A DNA stretch of 8,355 nucleotides, from assembly GCA_017998475.1 (NCBI GenBank), contig JAGODA010000138.1, forward strand, positions 1-8,355. Direction: 5' to 3'. A model generated the notes under the pieces. It was not told where the DNA came from. It saw only the letters and a program-made list of their open reading frames with translations, and did no database searches. Position 1 is the first letter of the stretch, and each line of letters opens with the position of its first letter. Shown here in pieces: positions 5,818-8,355 of this stretch. A program made the position numbers and the translations under genes. Source of the stretch: Spirochaetota bacterium (GTDB lineage Bacteria; Spirochaetota; UBA4802; UBA5368).

Positions 5818-5997
5818 ATGCCCAAGTGTGCAACCCCGAAGAAGGCGACCGCGGCGAAGAAGCCCGCCGCCAAGAAGGCGACAGCGGCCAAGAAGACCAC
5901 CGCGAAGAAGCCCGCCGCCAAGAAGGCGACAGCGGCCAAGAAGACCACCGCGAAGAAGCCCGCCGCCAAAAAGCCGGCCGCAAAGAAGGCGAAGTAA
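5818..5997 (+). CDS. Small histone H1-like lysine/alanine-rich DNA-binding protein
   Basis: ATG at 5818, 7 nt after GAGGAG, opens a 59-residue frame ending in TAA. The product has 22 Lys, 21 Ala, 8 Thr and 6 Pro, no acidic or aromatic residue, and a single Cys at position 4. Ten KK pairs recur every 5-6 residues within AAKK, TAKK and PAAKK units. This is the composition of the C-terminal tail of eukaryotic histone H1 and of bacterial H1-like proteins (for example the chlamydial Hc proteins and the AlgP tail), which bind DNA by charge and compact the nucleoid. There is no globular domain: the whole protein is tail-like and presumably disordered until it binds nucleic acid. Its own strong RBS, isolated leader and terminators on both sides indicate a single-gene unit, probably well expressed. 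Other frames across it are longer but are repeat artefacts. DNA binding is inferred from composition. Confidence 0.88.
   Translation: MPKCATPKKATAAKKPAAKKATAAKKTTAKKPAAKKATAAKKTTAKKPAAKKPAAKKAK
5854..5969 (+). repeat. 48-bp perfect tandem repeat inside the H1-like gene (2 full copies plus 20 nt)
   Basis: Positions 5854-5901 and 5902-5949 are identical, including all synonymous sites, and 5950-5969 repeats the first 20 nt of the unit. The unit encodes 16 residues, AKKPAAKKATAAKKTT. Because 48 is a multiple of three, gain or loss of a unit would keep the frame. Confidence 0.95.
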
Positions 5998-6017
5998 ACG
6001 ATCGTCCAGACGAATGT

Positions 6018-6045
6018 AAAAGGCGGGTTATGCCCGCCTTTTTCT
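6018..6045. terminator. Bidirectional intrinsic terminator between convergent genes
   Basis: AAAAGGCGGG (6018-6027) pairs with CCCGCCTTTT (6033-6042) around a TTATG loop. The plus strand continues with further T after the stem, ending the H1-like transcript 20 nt after its stop. Read on the minus strand, the stem likewise ends in TTTT, so it can also end the gmhB-like transcript, whose stop codon is at 6075-6077. Confidence 0.92.
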
Positions 6046-6074
6046 TTGTCTCAAGAAGACGTTGTCCCGCCTTA

Positions 6075-6605
6075 CTACAGAGAACAGATCCATTCCGCGG
6101 CCTCGGCCAGATTTCCGGCGATATGATCGGGCGGTATAACAAGCTCTCCTTTATGACGTTCACCGTGGCCGGTGAGCAGGTACACCGTCCTCGAGCCGGC
6201 ATTTCGACCCATCTCGATGTCGTGTGGATGGTCACCCACGGCGAAAGAGCGCGATAGATCGATGCCGTGGCGTTCCGACGCGGCGGTCATGTAGTGGGGA
6301 GAGGGTTTGCGGCATACGCAGGGTTGATCCTTCCGGTGCGGACAGCAATACGTCTCGACGATATGGACGCCCTCCCGCTCCAGCAGGGCATTATACTCCC
6401 GCTCGAAAACGCCGTATTGTTCCAGGTCGAATACTCCCTTGCCGATCCCGGACTGGTTTGTTACGATAAACAGGCTGAATTCCTTCGCAAGCCTCTTCAT
6501 GGCCTCGATCGCCCCGGGAATAAAACGGACGTTCTGGATTTCGTAGAGGTCCCCGACATCCTCGTTTATGGTACCGTCCCTGTCGAGAAAAACGGCTTTT
6601 TTCAT
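6075..6605 (-). CDS. gmhB: HAD-family D-glycero-manno-heptose-1,7-bisphosphate phosphatase-like protein (GmhB type)
   Basis: The 176-residue protein has the HAD subfamily IIIA architecture of GmhB. FLDRDGTINED carries nucleophile Asp8 and acid/base Asp10; VTNQSGIGKG at 48-57 is motif II; CRKPSP with Lys100 is motif III; VGDHPHD with Asp125 and Asp129 is the Mg-binding motif IV. The zinc-loop ligands C-x-H...C-x-C are at Cys88, His90, Cys96 and Cys98. Length agrees with GmhB (about 180-190). The family removes the C7 phosphate of heptose bisphosphate in the supply of ADP- or GDP-heptose for LPS or S-layer glycans; the related histidinol-phosphatase domain of HisB is an alternative. Motif IV usually reads GDk..D, here with His after GD. 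A weak Shine-Dalgarno AAAGGA (6618-6623) lies 12 nt before the ATG. No other heptose genes are adjacent. Confidence 0.82.
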   Translation of the reverse strand: MKKAVFLDRDGTINEDVGDLYEIQNVRFIPGAIEAMKRLAKEFSLFIVTNQSGIGKGVFDLEQYGVFEREYNALLEREGVHIVETYCCPHRKDQPCVCRKPSPHYMTAASERHGIDLSRSFAVGDHPHDIEMGRNAGSRTVYLLTGHGERHKGELVIPPDHIAGNLAEAAEWICSL

Positions 6606-6659
6606 GCCGAATCGTGTCCTTTCGTGGATTCCGCGGATCGGCCGCGCCCGCGCCCAATC

Positions 6660-6688
6660 ATTATACGCCCCGGCCGTGGCGTCATCAA
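6660..6688 (-). promoter_or_regulatory. Near-consensus sigma-70 promoter for the gmhB-like gene
   Basis: On the minus strand TTGATG (6688-6683) is followed by a 17-nt spacer and a perfect TATAAT (6665-6660). Transcription would start near 6653, giving a leader of roughly 48 nt to the ATG at 6605. It lies just after ilvN, so the phosphatase has its own promoter. A 7-bp stem with one G-T pair (6697-6720) next to the ilvN stop has no T run, so no clear ilvN terminator is seen. Confidence 0.75.
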
Positions 6689-6719
6689 TTTTTATTGCCG
6701 ACGGTCCGATTGTCGCCGG

Positions 6720-6983
6720 CTATTGAATCGATGAAAACGGGCCTTCGCCGCCGCGCGTGCAGGATACCGAAATCACGTCCCGGAGGTTTTCGAGCTGGCG
6801 CACCACCTGTTCCAGGCGCTGGTTATCGTGAACGAGAAGCAGCATTCTGCTCGTACTGCCGTCCCCCACACGCCGGCAGATGATTCCCTCAAGGTTGAAC
6901 GCGCGTCGCGAGAACAGTCCCGTAACGTGCGACATCACGCCGGGGTGGTTGCGGACTTTGAGCTCAATTACAACGTTTTCCAT
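6720..6983 (-). CDS. ilvN: Acetolactate (acetohydroxyacid) synthase regulatory subunit, short ACT-domain type
   Basis: The 87-residue protein is a single ACT domain. IELKVRNHPGVMSHVTGLFSRRAFNLEGI contains the conserved NHPGVM and GLFSRRAFN segments of AHAS small subunits, and NQRLEQVVRQLENLRDVISV completes the fold. From memory of the E. coli proteins it resembles the 96-residue IlvN of AHAS I rather than IlvH (about 160 residues), because the second C-terminal domain is absent. It activates the catalytic subunit and confers feedback inhibition, usually by valine, bound at the ACT dimer interface around the NHPGVM loop. The start overlaps the end of ilvB by 20 nt, with its own strong RBS inside ilvB, so the two are translated together in a fixed ratio. 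Confidence 0.95.
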   Translation of the reverse strand: MENVVIELKVRNHPGVMSHVTGLFSRRAFNLEGIICRRVGDGSTSRMLLLVHDNQRLEQVVRQLENLRDVISVSCTRGGEGPFSSIQ

Positions 6984-8355
6984 ACGTTTCTCCTCCTATC
7001 ATGTCGCGGTTGGCCGCTCCGGGCGGCACTATCGGGTACACGTTGGGCTCCGTTTCGACGCCGATGTCGACGACGCAGGGCCCTCCGTCGGCAAAGGCCC
7101 GCGCAAGGCCGGCCGCCATCGGCTCGCCCGTACGAATGCTCTTTCCGGATATTCCAAACTCCCTCGCGATCGCCGCGAAATCCAGCCGTGTCTCGAAACG
7201 CGAGGCGATGTAGTTCCCTCCATAAAATAGCTCCTGCTGCTGCCGCACGAGGCCGAGCTGCCCGTTGTTCAACACGATGACGGTTACGGGCAGTCCCAGG
7301 TCGGCGAGCGTGGCGAGCTCCTGGATGTTCATCTGGATCGATCCGTCGCCGCTGACGCAGACCACACGCCTGCCCGGATTGGCGAGCGCGGCGCCGATGG
7401 CCGCGGGCAGGCCGAATCCCATGGTACCGAGACCGCCGGATGTCAGGAGCGTACGGGGCCGGGTGAAGGGATAGCCCTGCGCGACCCACATCTGGTGCTG
7501 GCCGACATCGGTGGTGATGATGGCGTCCTCCGGCGCCGCGGCGGCGATGCCGGCGATAATTGAAAGAGGGTGCTGCGAGCCGTCGCGGGGGGCCGGGAAC
7601 GGGTGTTCCTCCCTGAGCAGGGCAAGGCGCGAACGCCATTCCCGCCGCTCGTCGATTCGGACGAGCGGCAGAAGCGCCGAAAGGGCCTCGCCGGCGTCGC
7701 AGGCAATGGATATATGGGCCTTTCGGATCTTGTCCAGCTCCGCCCTGTCGATGTCTATGTGGACTATCGCCGCCTCGGGACAGAACTCCTGGACTCGCCC
7801 CACGGCGCGGTCGTCGAAGCGCGCGCCGACGGCGATGAGCAGATCCGCCTCGTCGAGAAGCAGGTTTGTGTACGGGGACGCGTGCATACCGAGCATTCCC
7901 AGGTACAGGGGGTTGTCGGGCGGAAAACAACCGAGCCCCATCAGCGTGAGCGCGACCGGAATCGAGTTTTTCTCCGCGATCTCCCTGAGTACGGCATGGG
8001 AAGCCGAATTCATCACGCCACCCCCGGCGTAGAGTACCGGCCGCTTCGCCTCGTTTATCATGGCCGCGGTTCGGGCTATCGCGTCCGTATCGACGGATGG
8101 GGAAGGCAGGCGTTCCCCGGTCTCGGGCCACCCGTATACGTCGATTTCCTGTGTCTGGACGTCCTTCGGCACGTCGATAAGCACGGGGCCGGGGCGGCCG
8201 GAGAGCGCGATCTCGAAGGCCTCAGGAATGACGGAAAGAAGCTCGGCGGCGCTTCGGACAAGGAAGTTGTGTTTGGTGATGGGTATGGTCATATTGTAGA
8301 TGTCGACCTCCTGGAAGGCATCGCTGCCGAGCATGGAGGTGGGCACCTGGCCGGG
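6964..8355 (-). CDS. ilvB: Acetolactate (acetohydroxyacid) synthase catalytic subunit, AHAS I-like (5' end outside window)
   Basis: 463 residues are visible, ending in TGA at 6966-6964. The frame stays open to the window edge and begins PGQVPTSMLGSDAFQEVD, a segment that lies over 100 residues into AHAS proteins, so the GTG at 8346 is not the true start. The missing part includes the catalytic glutamate. The enzyme is ThDP- and FAD-dependent and joins two pyruvates, or pyruvate and 2-oxobutyrate, in valine/leucine and isoleucine synthesis. Visible motifs are the central FAD-domain region (VLYAGGGVM, LIAVGARFDDR) and the ThDP/Mg motif GDGSIQMNIQEL to LNN (residues 336-364). LGLVRQQQELFY follows, then PNVYPIVPPGAANRDMIGG at the C-terminus. 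The glutamine where most AHASs have tryptophan (usual form LGMVRQWQ), the LGLV.QQQ..FY string and the short ilvN partner all point to the AHAS I type. No attenuator can be judged, since the promoter is outside. Confidence 0.96.
   Translation of the reverse strand, partial: PGQVPTSMLGSDAFQEVDIYNMTIPITKHNFLVRSAAELLSVIPEAFEIALSGRPGPVLIDVPKDVQTQEIDVYGWPETGERLPSPSVDTDAIARTAAMINEAKRPVLYAGGGVMNSASHAVLREIAEKNSIPVALTLMGLGCFPPDNPLYLGMLGMHASPYTNLLLDEADLLIAVGARFDDRAVGRVQEFCPEAAIVHIDIDRAELDKIRKAHISIACDAGEALSALLPLVRIDERREWRSRLALLREEHPFPAPRDGSQHPLSIIAGIAAAAPEDAIITTDVGQHQMWVAQGYPFTRPRTLLTSGGLGTMGFGLPAAIGAALANPGRRVVCVSGDGSIQMNIQELATLADLGLPVTVIVLNNGQLGLVRQQQELFYGGNYIASRFETRLDFAAIAREFGISGKSIRTGEPMAAGLARAFADGGPCVVDIGVETEPNVYPIVPPGAANRDMIGGETYGKRCN
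6990..6997 (-). promoter_or_regulatory. Ribosome binding site of ilvN within the ilvB 3' end
   Basis: On the minus strand AGGAGGAG lies 6 nt before the ATG at 6983, inside the last codons of ilvB. It supports this start and translational coupling of the overlapping pair. Confidence 0.85.

Noticed and set aside
5649..5969. Minus-strand 106-codon open frame with repeated hydrophobic AAGFFAVVFLAAV units that looks like a repeat membrane protein
   Set aside because: It is the exact antisense of the lysine/alanine codons of the H1-like gene; AAG codons read as CTT (Leu) or TTC (Phe) in reverse. The plus-strand frame has a strong RBS and flanking terminators.
5854..5969. Regular repeats as a possible CRISPR array
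   Set aside because: The 48-bp units abut directly with no spacers and lie in frame inside a coding sequence.
5826..6257. Plus-strand open frames of 63 and 143 codons across the H1-like repeats (Pro/Arg-rich or Glu/Arg-rich)
   Set aside because: They are alternative frames of the 48-bp repeat. They lack RBSs, and the longer one runs through the terminator and antisense into the gmhB-like gene.
6697..6720. Stem next to the ilvN stop as a terminator
   Set aside because: It has seven pairs with one G-T and a 10-nt loop, but no T run on either side in the right orientation.
6968..8131. Minus-strand 387-codon frame, very Arg/Pro/Ala-rich, in the ilvB region
   Set aside because: It is a frame-shifted shadow of ilvB on the same strand with no family resemblance.

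Overview
The window is GC-rich bacterial chromosome with tightly packed genes, strong GGAGG-type ribosome binding sites and frequent ATA (Ile) and AGG (Arg) codons. A GmhB-type heptose bisphosphate phosphatase, Sec-exported proteins and a lysine/alanine-rich histone H1-like protein fit a Gram-negative lineage such as Desulfobacterota/Myxococcota or Spirochaetota. No gene here fixes the taxon. There are no insertion sequences, phage genes, tRNAs, rRNAs or CRISPR arrays.

Plus strand, 1-2313: the 3' end of a class I SAM-dependent methyltransferase, a membrane-anchored or exported hormone-sensitive-lipase-family alpha/beta hydrolase, and a nitroreductase-fold (SagB/ThcOx-like) flavoprotein with a Sec signal peptide. 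Plus strand, 2314-5579: a control region (7-bp-arm palindrome over a TTGACA, then a terminator-like hairpin just before the ribosome binding site) leads into a compact three-gene operon. It encodes a class III PLP aminotransferase, a stand-alone SCP2-like protein and a 12-TM APC-family permease, and ends at a strong intrinsic terminator. The likely theme is uptake and transamination of an amino acid or amine; the role of the SCP2 protein is unknown.

Plus strand, 5580-6045: an unusually AT-rich leader of about 240 nt containing nested inverted repeats precedes a 59-residue histone H1-like gene. That gene is built on a perfect 48-bp tandem repeat and is short enough to be missed by gene callers. 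It ends at a terminator that also works in the opposite direction.

Minus strand, 6075-8355: ilvB (5' end outside the window) and ilvN overlap by 20 nt and encode an acetohydroxyacid synthase resembling the E. coli AHAS I isozyme. A gmhB-like HAD phosphatase follows, with its own near-consensus promoter, and converges on the H1-like gene.

The most unusual elements are the H1-like gene with its structured leader, and the aminotransferase/SCP2/permease operon with its possible attenuator. Neither can be called a new system from sequence alone.
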